Made by a program: the position numbers and the translations under genes. The notes under the pieces were generated by a model. It made no database searches and was not told where the DNA came from. It saw only the letters and a list, made by a program, of their open reading frames with translations. A stretch of DNA of 64,000 nt from Eurosta solidaginis (lineage: Eukaryota; Arthropoda; Insecta; Diptera; Tephritidae): positions 831,000-894,999 of the forward strand of contig NW_027136909.1 in NCBI RefSeq assembly GCF_040869045.1. The letters run 5' to 3'. The stretch's first letter is position 1; the number at the start of each line of letters is the position of its first letter. Shown piece after piece: positions 1-14,599 of this stretch.

Positions 1-1673
1 GTTAACGGTTCAATTTCTACGTCAAGGTGGGTGGGGTTAACCGACTAAAAGGGATAAGTATCCATATCTATTGAACCCAGCAAGATAGAATCGAATTTAT
101 GTTTGCAGATGGTAATTTTTTATGTGTACATTAATCCACAAGCTGACCCAAGGTTCTATCGCTAACGGTTCAATTTCTACGTTATACTGGGTGGGGTTAA
201 CTGACTAAAAGGGATAAGTGTCCATATCTATTGAACCAAGCAAGATAGAATCGATTTTGTTTTTGCAGATGAAAGGGTTTTATGTGTATATTAATCCACA
301 AGCTGACCCAAGGTTCTATCGCTAACGGTTCACTTTCTACGTAATACTGGGTGGGTTTAACCGACTAATAGGGATAAGTGTCCATATCTATTTAACCAAG
401 CAAGGTAGAATCGATTTTGTTTTTGCAGATGATAGGTTTTTATGTGTATATTAATCCGCAAGCTGATCCAAGGTTCTATCGCTAACGGTTCAATTTCTAC
501 GTCATACTGCGTGTGGTTAACCGACTAAAAGGGATAAGTGTCCATATCTATTGAACCAAGCAAGGTAGAATCGATTTTATTTTTGTAGATGGTAGGTTTT
601 TATGTGTATATTAATCCACAAGCTGATCCAAGGTTCTATCGCTAACGGTTCAATTTCTACGTCATACTGCGTGTGGTTAACCGACTAAAAGGGATAAGTG
701 TCCATATCTATTGAAAAAAGCAAGATAGAATCGATTTTGTTTTTGCAGATGATAGGTTTTTATGTGTGTATTAATCCACAAGCTGATACAAGGTTCTATC
801 GCTAACGGTTCAATTTCTACGTCATACTGGATGTGGTTAACCGACTAATAGGGATAAGTGTCTATATCTATTGAACCAAGCAAGGTAGGATCGAATTTAT
901 TTTTCCAGATGGTAGGTTTTTATGTGCATATTAATCCACGAGCTGATTCAAGGTTCTATCGCTAACGGTTCAATTTCTACGTCAAACTGGGTGGGGTTAA
1001 CCGACTAAAAGGGATAAGTGTCCATATCTATTGAACCTAGCAAGACAGAATCGATTTTATTTTTGCAGATGGTAGGTTTTTATGTGTGTATTAATCCACA
1101 AGCTGATCCAAGGTTCTATCGTTAACGGTTCAATTTCTACGTCATACTGTGTGGAGTTAACCGACTAAAAGGGATAAGTGTCCATATCTATTGAACCAAG
1201 CAAGGCAGAATCGATTTTATTTCTGCAGATGGTAGTCTTTTATATGTGTATTATTCCACAAGCTGATCCAAGGTTCTATCGCTAACGGTTCAATTTCTAC
1301 GTCATACTGGGTGGGGTTATCCGACTAAAAGGGATAAGTGTCCATATCTATTGAACGAAGCAAAATAGAACCGATTTTATTTTTGCAGATTATAGGTTTT
1401 TATGTGTATATTAATCCACAAGTGGATCCAAGGTTCTATCGTTAACGGTTCAATTTCTACGTCAAAGTGGGTAGGGTTAACCGACTAAAAGGGATAAGTG
1501 TCCATATCTATTGAACCAAGCAAGATAGAATCGATTTTGTTTTTTCAGATGATAGATTTTTATGTGTATATTATTCCACAAGCCAATACAAGGTTCTATT
1601 GTTAACGGTTCAATTTCTACGTCAAAGTGGATGGGGTTAACCGACTAAAAGGGATAAGTGTCCATATCTATTG

Positions 1674-1719
1674 TGGGTGAGGTTAACCGACTAAAAGGGA
1701 TAAGTGTCCATATCTATTG
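1674..1719 (+). repeat. 46-bp internal duplication, first of 16 copies
   Basis: After CATATCTATTG the monomer repeats from TGGGTGAGGTTAACC back through CATATCTATTG before continuing to AACCAAGC, so one monomer grows to about 205 bp. The same insertion starts near 1674, 3321, 5891, 11785, 12950, 15231, 17034, 20495, 21181, 22186, 23031, 27389, 28394, 29878, 30883 and 33484. Most carriers share the downstream markers GATTTATTTTTG (one T short) and GGTTTTTGTGTG, so they likely descend from a single event spread by array duplication. The copies near 20495 and 23031 have different downstream sequence. The insertion is absent from the right block. Confidence 0.95.
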
Positions 1720-2444
1720 AACCAAGCAAGACAGAATCGATTTATTTTTGCAGATGGTAGGTTTTTGTGTGTATATTAATCCACAAGCTGATCCAAGGTT
1801 CTATCGTTAACGGTTCAATTTCTACGTAATGCTGGGTGTGGTTAACCGACTAATAGGGATAAGTGTCTATATCTATTGAACCAAGCAAGGTAGGATCGAA
1901 TTTTTTTTTGCAGATGGTAGGTTTTTATGTGCATATTAATCCACAAGCTGATCCAAGGTTCTATCGTTAACGGTTCAATTTCTACGTCAAGGTGGGTGGG
2001 GTTAACCGACTAAAAGGGATAAGTATCCATATCTATTGAACCCAGCAAGATAGAATCGAATTTATGTTTGCAGATGGTAATTTTTTATGTGTACATTAAT
2101 CCACAAGCTGACCCAAGGTTCTATCGCTAACGGTTCAATTTCTACGTTATACTGGGTGGGGTTAACTGACTAAAAGGGATAAGTGTCCATATCTATTGAA
2201 CCAAGCAAGATAGAATCGATTTTGTTTTTGCAGATGAAAGGGTTTTATGTGTATATTAATCCACAAGCTGACCCAAGGTTCTATCGCTAACGGTTCACTT
2301 TCTACGTAATACTGGGTGGGTTTAACCGACTAATAGGGATAAGTGTCCATATCTATTTAACCAAGCAAGGTAGAATCGATTTTGTTTTTGCAGATGATAG
2401 GTTTTTATGTGTATATTAATCCGCAAGCTGATCCAAGGTTCTAT

Positions 2445-5400
2445 CGCTAACGGTTCAATTTCTACGTCATACTGCGTGTGGTTAACCGACTAAAAGGGAT
2501 AAGTGTCCATATCTATTGAACCAAGCAAGGTAGAATCGATTTTGTTTTTGCATATGATAGGTTTTTATGTGTATATTAATACACAAGCTGATCCAAGGTT
2601 CTATCGTTAACGGTTCAATTTCTACGTCAAGGTGGGTGGGGTTAACCGACTAAAAGGGATAAGTATCCATATCTATTGAACCAAGCAAGATAGAATCGAA
2701 TTAATTTTTGCAGATGGTAGGTTTTTATGTGTATATTAATCCACAAGCTGATCCAAAGTTCTATCGTTAACGGTTCAATTTCTACGTCATACTGTGTGGG
2801 GTTAACCGACTAAAAGGGATAAGTGTCCATATCTATTGAACCAATCAAGGCAGAATCGATTTTATTTCTGCAGATGGTAGGTTTTTATGTGTGTATTATT
2901 CCACAAGCTGATACAAGGTTCTATCGCTAACGGTTCAATTTCTACGTCATACTGGGTGGGGTTATCCGACTAAAAGGGATAAGTGTCCATATCTATTGAA
3001 CCAAGCAAAATAGAACCGATTTTATTTTTGCAGATTATAGGTTTTTATGTGTATATTAATCCACAAGCTGATCCAAGGTTCTATCGTTAACGGTTCAATT
3101 TCTACGTCCATAGTGGGGTAGGGTTAACCGACTAAAAGGGATAAGTGTCCATATCTATTGAACCAAGCAAGATAGAATCGATTTTGTTTTTTCAGATGAT
3201 AGGTTTTTATGTGTATATTATTCCACAAGCCAATATAAGGTTCTATTGTTAACGGTTCAATTTCTACGTCAAAGTGGATGGGGTTAACCGACTAAAAGGG
3301 ATAAGTGTCCATATCTATTGTGGGTGAGGTTAACCGACTAAAAGGGATAAGTGTCCATATCTATTGAACCAAGCAAGACAGAATCGATTTATTTTTGCAG
3401 ATGGTAGGTTTTTGTGTGTATATTAATCCACAAGCTGATCCAAGGTTCTATCGTCAACGGTTCAATTTCTACGTCATACTGGGTGGGTTAACCGACTAAA
3501 AGGGATAAGTGTCCATATCTATTGAACCAAGCAAGACAGAATCGATTTTATTTTTGCAGATGGTAGGTTTTTATGTGTATATTAGTCGACAAGCTGACCC
3601 AAGGTCCTATCGCTAACGGTTTCAATTTCTACGTCAAACTGGGTGGGGTTATCCGAATAAAAGGGATAAGTGTCCATATCTATTGAACCAAGCAAGACAG
3701 AATCGATTTTATTTTTGCAGATGGTAGGTTTTTATGTGTATATTAATCTACAAGCTGATCCAAGGTTCTTTCGTTAACGGTTCAATTTCTACGTTAGAGT
3801 GGTTGGGGTTAAACCCGCTAAAAAGGGATAAGTGTCCATATCTATTGAACCAAGCAAAATAGAATCGATTTTATTTTTTGCAGATTATAGGTTTTTATGT
3901 GTATATTAATCTACAAGCTGATCCAAGGTTCTATCGTTAACGGTTCAATTTCTACGTTAGAGTGGTTGGGGTTAACCGACTAAAAGGGATAAGTGTCCCA
4001 TATCTATTGAACCAAGCAAGATAGAATCGATTTTGTTTTTGCAGATGATAGGTTTTTATGTGCATATTAATCCACAAGCTGATCCAAGGTTCTATCGCTA
4101 ACGGTTCAATTTATACGTCAAACTGGGTGGGGTTAACCGACTAAAAGGGATAAGTGTCCATATCTATTGAACCAAGCAAAATAGAATCGATTTTATTTTT
4201 GCAGATTATAGGTTTTCATATGTACATTAATCCACAAGCTGATCCAAGTTTCTATTGTTAACGGTTCAATTTCTACGTTAGAGTGGTTGGGGTTAACCGA
4301 CTAAAAGGGATAAGTGTCCAAATCTATTGAACCAAGCAAGATAGAATCGATTTTGTTTTTGCAGCTGATCCAAGTTTCTATCGCTAACGGTTCAATTTCT
4401 ACGTTATACTGGGTGGGGTTAACCGACTAAAAGGGATAAGTGTCCATATCTATTGAACCAAGCAAGATAGAATCGATTTTATTTTTGCAGATGGTAGGTT
4501 TTTATGTGTATATTAATCCACAAGCTGATCCAAGGTCCTGTCGCTAACGGTTCAATTTCTACGCCATACTGTGTGGGGTTAACCGACTAAAAGGGATAAG
4601 TGTCCCATATCTATTGAACCAAGCAAGATAGAATCGATTTTGTTTTTGCAGATGATAGGTTTTTATGTGTATATTAATCCACAAGCTGACCCAAGGGTCC
4701 TATCGCTAACGGTTCAATTTCTACGTCATACTGGGTGGGGTTAACCGACTAAAAGGGATAAGTGTCCATATCTATTGAACCAAGCAAGATAGAATCGATT
4801 TTGTTTCTATAGGTTTTTATGTGTATATTAATCCGCAAGCTAATCCAAGTTCCTATCGCCAACGGTTCAATTTCTACGTCATACTGGGTGGGGTTAACCG
4901 ACTAATAGGGATAAGTTTCCATATCTATTGAACCAAGCAAGACAGAATCGATTTTATTTCTGCAGATGGTAGGTTTTTATGTGTGTATTAATCCACAAGC
5001 TAATCCAAGGTTCTATCGCTAACGGTTCAATTTCTACGTCATACTGCGTGTGGTTAACCGACTAAAAGGGATAAGTGTCCATATCTATTGAACCAAGCAA
5101 GGTAGAATCGATTTTGTTTTTGCATATGATAGGTTTTTATGTGTATATTAATACACAAGCTTATCCAAGGTTCTATCGTTAACGGTTCAATTTCTACGTC
5201 AAGGTGGGTGGGGTTAACCGACTAAAAGGGATAAGTATCCATATCTATTGAACCAAGCAAGATAGAATCGAATTAATTTTTGCAGATGGTAGGTTTTTAT
5301 GTGTATATTAATCCACAAGCTGATCCAAAGTTCTATCGTTAACGGTTCAATTTCTACGTCATACTGTGTGGGGTTAACCGACTAAAAGGAATAAGTGTCC

Positions 5401-7090
5401 ATATCTATTGAACCAATCAAGGCAGAATCGATTTTATTTCTGCAGATGGTAGGTTTTTATGTGTGTATTATTCCACAAGCTGATACAAGGTTCTATCGCT
5501 AACGGTTCAATTTCTACGTCATACTGGGTGGGGTTATCCGACTAAAAGGGATAAGTGTCCATATCTATTGAACCAAGCAAAATAGAACCGATTTTATTTT
5601 TGCAGATTATAGGTTTTTATGTGTATATTAATCCACAAGCTGATCCAAGGTTCTATCGTTAACGGTTCAATTTCTACGTCATAGTGGGTAGGGTTAACCG
5701 ACTAAAAGGGATAAGTGTCCATATCTATTGAACCAAGCAAGATAGAATCGATTTTGTTTTTTCAGATGATAGGTTTTTATGTGTATATTATTCCACAAGC
5801 CAATACAAGGTTCTATTGTTAACGGTTCAATTTCTACGTCAAAGTGGATGGGGTTAACCGACTAAAAGGGATAAGTGTCCATATCTATTGTGGGTGAGGT
5901 TAACCGACTAAAAGGGATAAGTGTCCATATCTATTGAACCAAGCAAGACAGAATCGATTTATTTTTGCAGATGGTAGGTTTTTGTGTGTATATTAATCCA
6001 CAAGCTGATCCAAGGTTCTATCGTCAACGGTTCAATTTCTACGTCATACTGGGTGGGGTTAACCGACTAAAAGGGATAAGTGTCCATATCTATTGAACCA
6101 AGCAAGACAGAATCGATTTTATTTTTGCAGATGGTAGGTTTTTATGTGTATATTAGTCGACAAGCTGACCCAAGGTCCTATCGCTAACGGTTCAATTTCT
6201 ACGTCAAACTGGGTGGGGTTATCCGAATAAAAGGGATAAGTGTCCATATCTATTGAACCAAGCAAGACAGAATCGATTTTATTTTTGCAGATGGTAGGTT
6301 TTTATGTGTATATTAATCTACAAGCTGATCCAAGGTTCTATCGTTAACGGTTCAATTTCTACGTTAGAATGGTTGGGGTTAACCCGCTAAAAGGGATAAG
6401 TGTCCATATCTATTGAACCAAGCAAAATAGAATCGATTTTATTTTTTGCAGATTATAGGTTTTTATGTGTATATTAATCTACAAGCTGATCCAAGGTTCT
6501 ATCGTTAGCGGTTCAATTTCTACGTTAGAGTGGTTGGGGTTAACCGACTAAAAGGGATAAGTGTCCATATCTATTGAACCAAGCAAGATAGAATCGATTT
6601 TGTTTTTGCAGATGATAGGTTTTTATGTGCATATTAATCCACAAGCTGATCCAAGGTTCTATCGCTAACGGTTCAATTTATATGTCAAACTGGGTGGGGT
6701 TAACCGACTAAAAGGGATAAGTGTCCATATCTATTGAACCAAGCAAAATAGAATCGATTTTATTTTTGCAGATTATAGGTTTTCATATGTACACTAATCC
6801 ACAAGCTGATCCAAGGTTCTATTGTTAACGGTTCAATTTCTACGTTAGAGTGGTTGGGGTTAACCGACTAAAAGGGATAAGTGTCCAAATCTATTGAACC
6901 AAGCAAGATAGAATCGATTTTGTTTTTGCAGCTGATCCAAGTTTCTATCGCTAACGGTTCAATTTCTACGTTATACTGGGTGGGGTTAACCGACTAAAAG
7001 GGATAAGTGTCCATATCTATTGAACCAAGCAAGATAGAATCGATTTTATTTTTGCAGATGGTAGGTTTTTATGTGTATATTAATCCACAA
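2445..7090 (+). repeat. Higher-order duplication, offset about 2,571 bp
   Basis: About 2445-4520 and about 5016-7090 share the same order of private variants: TGCATATGATAGG (2551 and 5123), the 46-bp insertion (3321 and 5891), TCGTCAACGG (3451 and 6021), ATTAGTCGAC (3581 and 6152), AACCCGCTAAAA, and the short 126-bp monomer with TTTGCAGCTGATCC. Offsets stay within 2570-2572. This is a multi-monomer unit of about 16 monomers copied as a block. A further, shorter match links 1-560 to 1966-2525 (offset 1965). Confidence 0.9.
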
Positions 7091-10000
7091 GCTGACCTAA
7101 GGTCCTATCGCTAACGGTTCAATTTCTACGTCATACTGGGTGGGGTTAACCGACTAAAAGGGATAAGTGTCCATATCTATTGAACCAAGCAAGATAGAAT
7201 CGATTTTGTTTTTGCAGATGATAGGTTTTTATGTGTATATTAATCCACAAGCTGACCTAAGGTCCTATCGCTAACGGTTCAATTTCTACGTCATACTGGG
7301 TGGGGTTAACCGACTAAAAGGGATAAGTGTCCATATCTATTGAACCAAGCAAGATAGAATCGATTTTGTTTTTGCAGATGATAGGTTTTTATGTGTATAT
7401 TAATCCACAAGCTGACCTAAGGTCCTGTCGCTAACGGTTCAATTTATACGCCATACTGTGTGGGGTTAACCGACTAAAAGGGATAAGTGTCCATATCTAT
7501 TGAACCAAGCAAGATAGAATCGATTTTGTTTTTGCAGATGATAGGTTTTTATGTGTATATTAATCCACAAGCTGACCTAAGGTCCTATCGCTAACGGTTC
7601 AATTTCTACGTCATACTGGGTGGGGTTAACCGACTAAAAGGGATAAGTGTCCATATCTATTAAACCAAGCAAGATAGAATCGATTTTGTTTTTGCAGATG
7701 ATAGGTTTTTATGTGTATATTAATCCACAAGCTAATCCAAGTTCCTATCGCTAACGGTTCAATTTCTACGTCATACTGGGTGGGGTTAACCGACTAATAG
7801 GGATAAGTGTCCATATCTATTGAACCAAGCAAGACAGAATCGATTTTATTTCTGCAGATGGTAGGTTTTTATGTGTGTATTAATCCACAAGCTAATCCAA
7901 GGTTCTATCGCTAACGGTTCAATTTCTACGTCATACTGGGTTGGGTTATCCGACTAAAAGGGATAAGTGTCCACATCTATTGAACCAAGCAAAATAGAAT
8001 CGATTTTATTTTTGCAGATTATAGGTTTTTATGTGTATATTAATCCACAAGCTGATCCAAGGTTCTATCGTTAACAGTTCAATTTCTACGTTATAGTGGT
8101 TGGGGTTAACCGACCAAAAGGGATAAGTGTCCATATCTATTGAACCAAGCAAGATAGAATCGATTTTGTTTTTGCAGCTGATCCAAGGTTCTATCGCTAA
8201 CGGTTCAATTTCTACGTTATACTGGGTGGGGTTAACCGACTAAAAGGGATAAGTGTCCATATCTATTGAACCAAGCAAGATAGAATCGATTTTATTTTTG
8301 CAGATGGGAGGTTTTTATGTGTATATTAATCCACAAGCTGATCCAAGTTTCTATCGCTAACAGTTCAATTTCTACGTCATACTGTGTGGGGTTAACCTAC
8401 TAAAAGGGATAAGTGTCCATATCTATTGAACCAAGCAAGATAGAATCGATTTTATTTTTGCAGATGGTAGGTTTTTATGTGTATATTAATCCACAAGCTG
8501 ATCCAAGGTTCTATCGTTAACGGTTCAATTTCTACGTTAGAGTGGTTGGGGTTAACCGACTAAAAGGGATAAGTGTCCATATCTATTGAACCAAGCAAGA
8601 TAGAATCGATTTTGTTTTTGCAGGTGATAGGTTTTTATGTGTATATTAATCCAAAAGCTGATCCAAGGTTCTTTCGTTGACGCTTCAATTTCTACGTCAA
8701 AGTGGGTAGGGTTAACCGACTAAAAGGGATAAGTGTCCATATCTATTGAACCAAGCAAAATAGAATCGATTTTATTTCTGCATATTATAGGTTTTTATGT
8801 GTATATTAATCCACAAGCTGATCCAAGGTTCTATCGCTAACGGTTCAATTTCTACGTTATACTGGGTGGGGTTAACCGACTAAAAGGGATAAGTGTCCAT
8901 ATCTATTGAACCAAGCAAAATAGAATCGATTTTATTTTTGCAGATGATAGGGTTTTATGTGTATATTAATCCACAAGCTGATCCAAGGCTCTATCTTTAA
9001 TGGTTCAATTTCTACGTCATAGTGGGTGCGGTTAACCGACTAAAAGGGATAAGTATACATATCTATTGAACCCAGCAAGATAGAATCGAATTTATGTTTG
9101 CAGATGGTAGTTTTTTATGTGTGTATTAATCCACAAGCTGATCCAAGGTTCTATCGCTAACGGTTCAATTTCTACGTTATACTGGATGGGGTTAACCGAC
9201 TAAAAGGGATAAGTGTCCATATCTATTGAACCAAGCAAGATAGAGTCGATTTTGTTTTTGCAGATGGTAGGTTTTTATGTGTATATTAATCGACAAGCTG
9301 ATCCAAGGTCCTATCGCTACCGGTTCAATTTCTACGTCAAACTGGGTGGGGTTATCCGACTAAAAGGAATAAGAGTCCATATCTATTGAACCAAACAAGA
9401 TAGAATCGATTTTATTTTTGCTGATTATAGGTTTTTATGAGTATATTAATCCACAGGCTGATCCATGGTTCTATCGTTAACGGTTCAATTTCTACGTTAT
9501 AGTGGTTGGGGTTAACCGACTAAAAGGGATAAGTGTCCATATCTTTTGAACCAAGCAAGATAGAACCGATTTTATTTTTGCAGATGATAGGTTTTTATGT
9601 GTGTATTAATCCACAAGCCGATCCAAGGTTCTATCATTAACGGTTCAATTTCTACGTCATAGTGGGTGGGGTTAACCGACTAAAAGGGATAAGTATACAT
9701 ATCTATTGAACCCAGCAAAATAGAATCGAATTTATGTTTGCAGATGGTAGTTTTTTATGTGTATATTAATCCGCAAGCTGATCCAAGGTTCTATCGCTAA
9801 CGGTTCAATTTCTACGTTATACTGGATGGGGTTAACCGACTAAAAGGGATAAGTGTCCATATCTATTGAACCAAGCAAGATAGAATCGATTTTGTTTTTG
9901 CAGATGATAGGGCTTTATGTGTACAATAATCCACAAGCTAATCCAAGGTTCTATCGCTAACGGTTCAGTTTCTACGTCATACTGGGTGGGGTTAACCGGC

Positions 10001-13000
10001 TAATAGGGATAAGTGTCCATATCTATTGAACCAAGCAAGACAGAATCGATTTTATTTTTGCAGATGGTAGGTTTTTATGTGTATATTAATCGACAAGCTG
10101 ATCCAAGGTCCTATCGCTACCGGTTCAATTTCTACGTCAAACTGGGTGGGGTTATCCGACTAAAAGGAATAAGTGTCCATATCTATTGAACCAAACAAGA
10201 TAGAATCGATTTTATTTTTGCTGATTATAGGTTTTTATGAGTATATTAATCCACAGGCTGATCCATGGTTCTATCGTTAACGGTTCAATTTCTACGTTAT
10301 AGTGGTTGGGGTTAACCGACTAAAAGGGATAAGTGTCCATATCTTTTGAACCAAGCAAGATAGAACCGATTTTATTTTTGCAGATGATAGGCTTTTATGT
10401 GTATATTAATCCACAGGCTGATCCATGGTTCTATCGTTAACGGTTCAATTTCTACGTCAAAGTGGGTAGGGTTAACTGACTAAAAGGGATAAGTGTCCAT
10501 ATCTATTGAACCAAGCCAGATAGAATCGATTTTGTTTTTGCAGATGATAGGTTTTTATGTGTATTAATTCAAAATCTGATACAAGATTCTATCATTAACC
10601 GTTCAATTTCTGCGTCAAAGTGGATGGGTTAACCGACTAAAAGGGATAAGTGTCCATATCTATTGAACCAAGCAAGGTAGAATCGAATTCATTTTTGCAG
10701 ATGGTAGGGTTTTATGTGTATATTAATCCACAAGCTGATCCAAGGTTCTATCGTTAACAGTTCAATTTCTACGTTATACTGGGTGGGGTTAACCGACTAA
10801 AAGGGATAAGTGTCCATATCTATTGAACCAAGCAAGATAGAATCGATTTTGTTTTTACAGATGATAGGTTTTTATGTGTATATTAATCCACAAGCTGATC
10901 CATGGTTCTATCGTTAACGGTTCAATTTCTACGTCAAAGTGGGTAGGGTTAACTGACTAAAAGGGATAAGTGTCCATATCTATTGAACCAAGCCAGATAT
11001 AATCGATTTTGTTTTTGCAGATGATAGGTTTTTATGTGTATATTAATTCAAAATCTGATACAAGATTCTATCATTAACCGTTCAATTTCTAAGTCAAAGT
11101 GGATGGGTTAACCGACTAAAAGGGATAAGTGTCCATATCTATTGAACCAAGCAAAATAGAATCGATTTTATTTTTGCAGATGATAGGGTTTTATGTGTAT
11201 ATTAATCCACAAGCTGATCCAAGGCTCTATCTTTAATGGTTCAATTTCTACGTCATAGTGGGTGGGGTTAACCGACTAAAAGGGATAAGTATACATATCT
11301 ATTGAACCCAGCAAAATAGAATCGAATTTATGTTTGCAGATGGTAGTTTTTTATGTGTATATTAATCCACAAGCTGATCCAAGGTTCTATCGCTAACGGT
11401 TCAATTTCTACGTTATACTGGATGGGGTTAACCGACTAAAAGGGATAAGTGTCCATATCTATTGAACCAAGCAAGATAGAATCGATTTTGTTTTTGCAGA
11501 TGATAGGGCTTTACGTGTACAATAATCCACAAGCCAATCCAAGGTTCTATCGCTAACGGTTCAGTTTCTACGCCATACTGGGTGGGGTTAACCGACTAAT
11601 AGGGATAAGTGTCCATATCTATTGAACCAAGCAAGATAGAATCGATTTTGTTTTTTCAGATGTTAGGTTTTTATGTGTATATTGTTCCACAAGCCAATAA
11701 AAGGTTCTATTGTTAACGGTTCAATTTCTACGTCAAAGTGGATGGGGTTAACCGACTAAAAGGGATAAGTGTCCATATCTATTGTGGGTGAGGTTAACCG
11801 ACTAAAAGGGATAAGTGTCCATATCTATTGAACCAAGCAAGACAGAATCGATTTATTTTTGCAGATGGTAGGTTTTTGTGTGTATATTAATCCACAAGCT
11901 GATCCAAGGTTCTATCGCTAACAGTTCAATTTCTACGTTATACTGGGTGGGGTTAACCGACTAAAAGGGATAAGTGTCCATATCTATTGAACCAAGCAAG
12001 ATAGAATCGATTTTGTTTTTATAGATGATAGGTTTTTATGTGTGTATTAATCCACAAGCTGATCCAAGGTTCTATCATTAACGGTTCAATTTCTACGTCA
12101 AAGTGGGTAGGGTTAACCGACTAAAAGGGATAAGTGTCCATATCTATTGAACCAAGCAAGATAGAATCGATTTTGTTTTTTCAGATGTTAGGTTTTTATG
12201 TGTATATTATTCCACAAGCCAATACAAGGTTCTATTGTTAACGGTTCAATTTCTACGTCAAAGTGGATGGGGTTAACCGACTAAAAGGGATAAGTATACA
12301 TATCTATTGAACCCAGCAAGATAGAATCGAATTTATGTTTGCAGATGGTAGTTTTTTATTTGTATATTAATCCACAATCTGATCCAAGGTTCTATCGCTA
12401 ACGGTTCAAATTCTACGTTATACTGGATGGGGTTAACCGACTAAAAGGGATAAGTGTCCATATCTATTGAACCCAGCAAGATTGAATCGAATTTATGTTT
12501 GCAGATGGTAGTTTTTTATGTGTATATTAATCCACAAGCTGATCCAAGGTTCTATCGCTAACAGTTCAATTTCTACGTTATACTGGGTGGGGTTAACCGA
12601 CTAAAAGGGATAAGTGTCCATATCTATTGAACCAAGCAAGATAGAATCGATTTTGTTTTTATAGATGATAGGCTTTTATGTGTGTATTAATCCACAAGCT
12701 GATCCAAGGTTCTATCATTAACGGTTCAATTTCTACGTCAAAGTGGGTAGGGTTAACCGACTAAAAGGGATAAGTGTCCATATCTATTGAACCAAGCAAG
12801 ATAGAATCGATTTTGTTTTTTCAGATGTTAGGTTTTTATGTTTATATTATTCCACAAGCCAATACAAGGTTCTATTGTTAACGGTTCAAATTATACGTCA
12901 AAGTGGATGGGGTTAACCGACTAAAAGGGATAAGTGTCCATATCTATTGTGGGTGAGGTTAACCGACTAAAAGGGATAAGTGTTCATATCTATTGAACCA

Positions 13001-14599
13001 AGCAAGACAGAATCGATTTATTTTTGCAGATGGTAGGTTTTTGTGTGTATATTAATCCACAAGCTGATCCAAGGTTCTATCGTTAACGGTTCAATTTCTA
13101 CGTCATACTGGGTGGGGTTAACCGACTAAAAGGGATAAGTGTCCATATCTATTGAACCAAGCAAGACAGAATCGATTTTATTTTTGCAGATGGTAGGTTT
13201 TTATGTGTATATTAGTCGACAAGCTGATTCAAGGTCCTATCGCTACCGGTTCAATTTCTACGTCAAACTGGGTGGGGTTATCCGACTAAAAGGGATAAGT
13301 GTCCATATCTATTGAACCAAACAAGATAGAATCGATTTTATTTTTGCTGATTATAGGTTTTTATGTGTACATTAATCCACAGGCTGATCCATGGTTCTAT
13401 CGTTAACGGTTCAATTTCTACGTTATAGTGGTTGGGGTTAACCGACTAAAAGGGATAAGTGTCCATATCTTTTGAACCAAGCAAGATAGAACCGATTTTA
13501 TTTTTGCAGATGATAGGTTTTTATGCGTATATTAATCCACAGGCTGATCCATGGTTCTATCGTTAACGGTTCAATTTCTACGTCAAAGTGGGTAGGGTTA
13601 ACTGACTAAAAGGGATAAGTGTCCATATCTATTGAACCAAGCCAGATAGAATCGATTTTGTTTTTGCAGATGATAGGTTTTTATGTGTATTTTAATTCAA
13701 AATCTGATACAAGATTCTATCATTAACCGTTCAATTTCTGCGTCAAAGTCGATGGGTTAACCGACTAAAAGGGATAAGTGTCCATATCTATTGAACCAAG
13801 CAAGGTAGAATCGAATTCATTTTTGCAGATGGTAGGGTTTTATGTGTATATTAATCCACAATCTGATCCAAGGTTCTATCGCTAACAGTTCAATTTCTAC
13901 GTTATACTGGGTGGGGTTAACCGACTAAAAGGGATAAGTGTCCATATCTATTGAACCAAGCAAGATAGGATCGATTTTGTTTTTATAGATGATAGGTTTT
14001 TATGTGTATATTAATCCACAAGCTGATCCATGGTTCTATCGTTAACGGTTCAATTTCTACGTCAAAGTGGGTAGGGTTAACTGACTAAAAGGGATAAGTG
14101 TCCATATCTAATGAACCAAGCCAGATAGAATCGATTTTGTTTTTGCAGATGATAGGTTTTTATGTGTATATTAATTCAAAATCTGATACAAGATTCTATC
14201 ATTAACCGTTCAATTTCTGCGTCAAAGTGGATGGGTTAACCGACTAAAAGGGATAAGTGTCCATATCTATTGAACCAAGCAAGATAGAATCGATTTTGTT
14301 TTTATAGATGATAGGTTTTTATGTGTATATTAATCCACAAGCTGATCCATGGTTCTATCGTTAACGGTTCAATTTCTACGTCAAAGTGGGTAGGGTTAAC
14401 TGACTAAAAGGGATAAGTGTCCATATCTATTGAACCAAGCCAGATAGAATCGATTATGTTTTTGCAGATGATAGGCTTTTATGTGTATATTAATTCAAAA
14501 TCTGATACAAGATTCTATCATTAACCGTTCAATTTCTGCGTCAAAGTGGATGGGTTAACCGACTAAAAGGGATAAGTATACATATCTATTGAACCCAGC

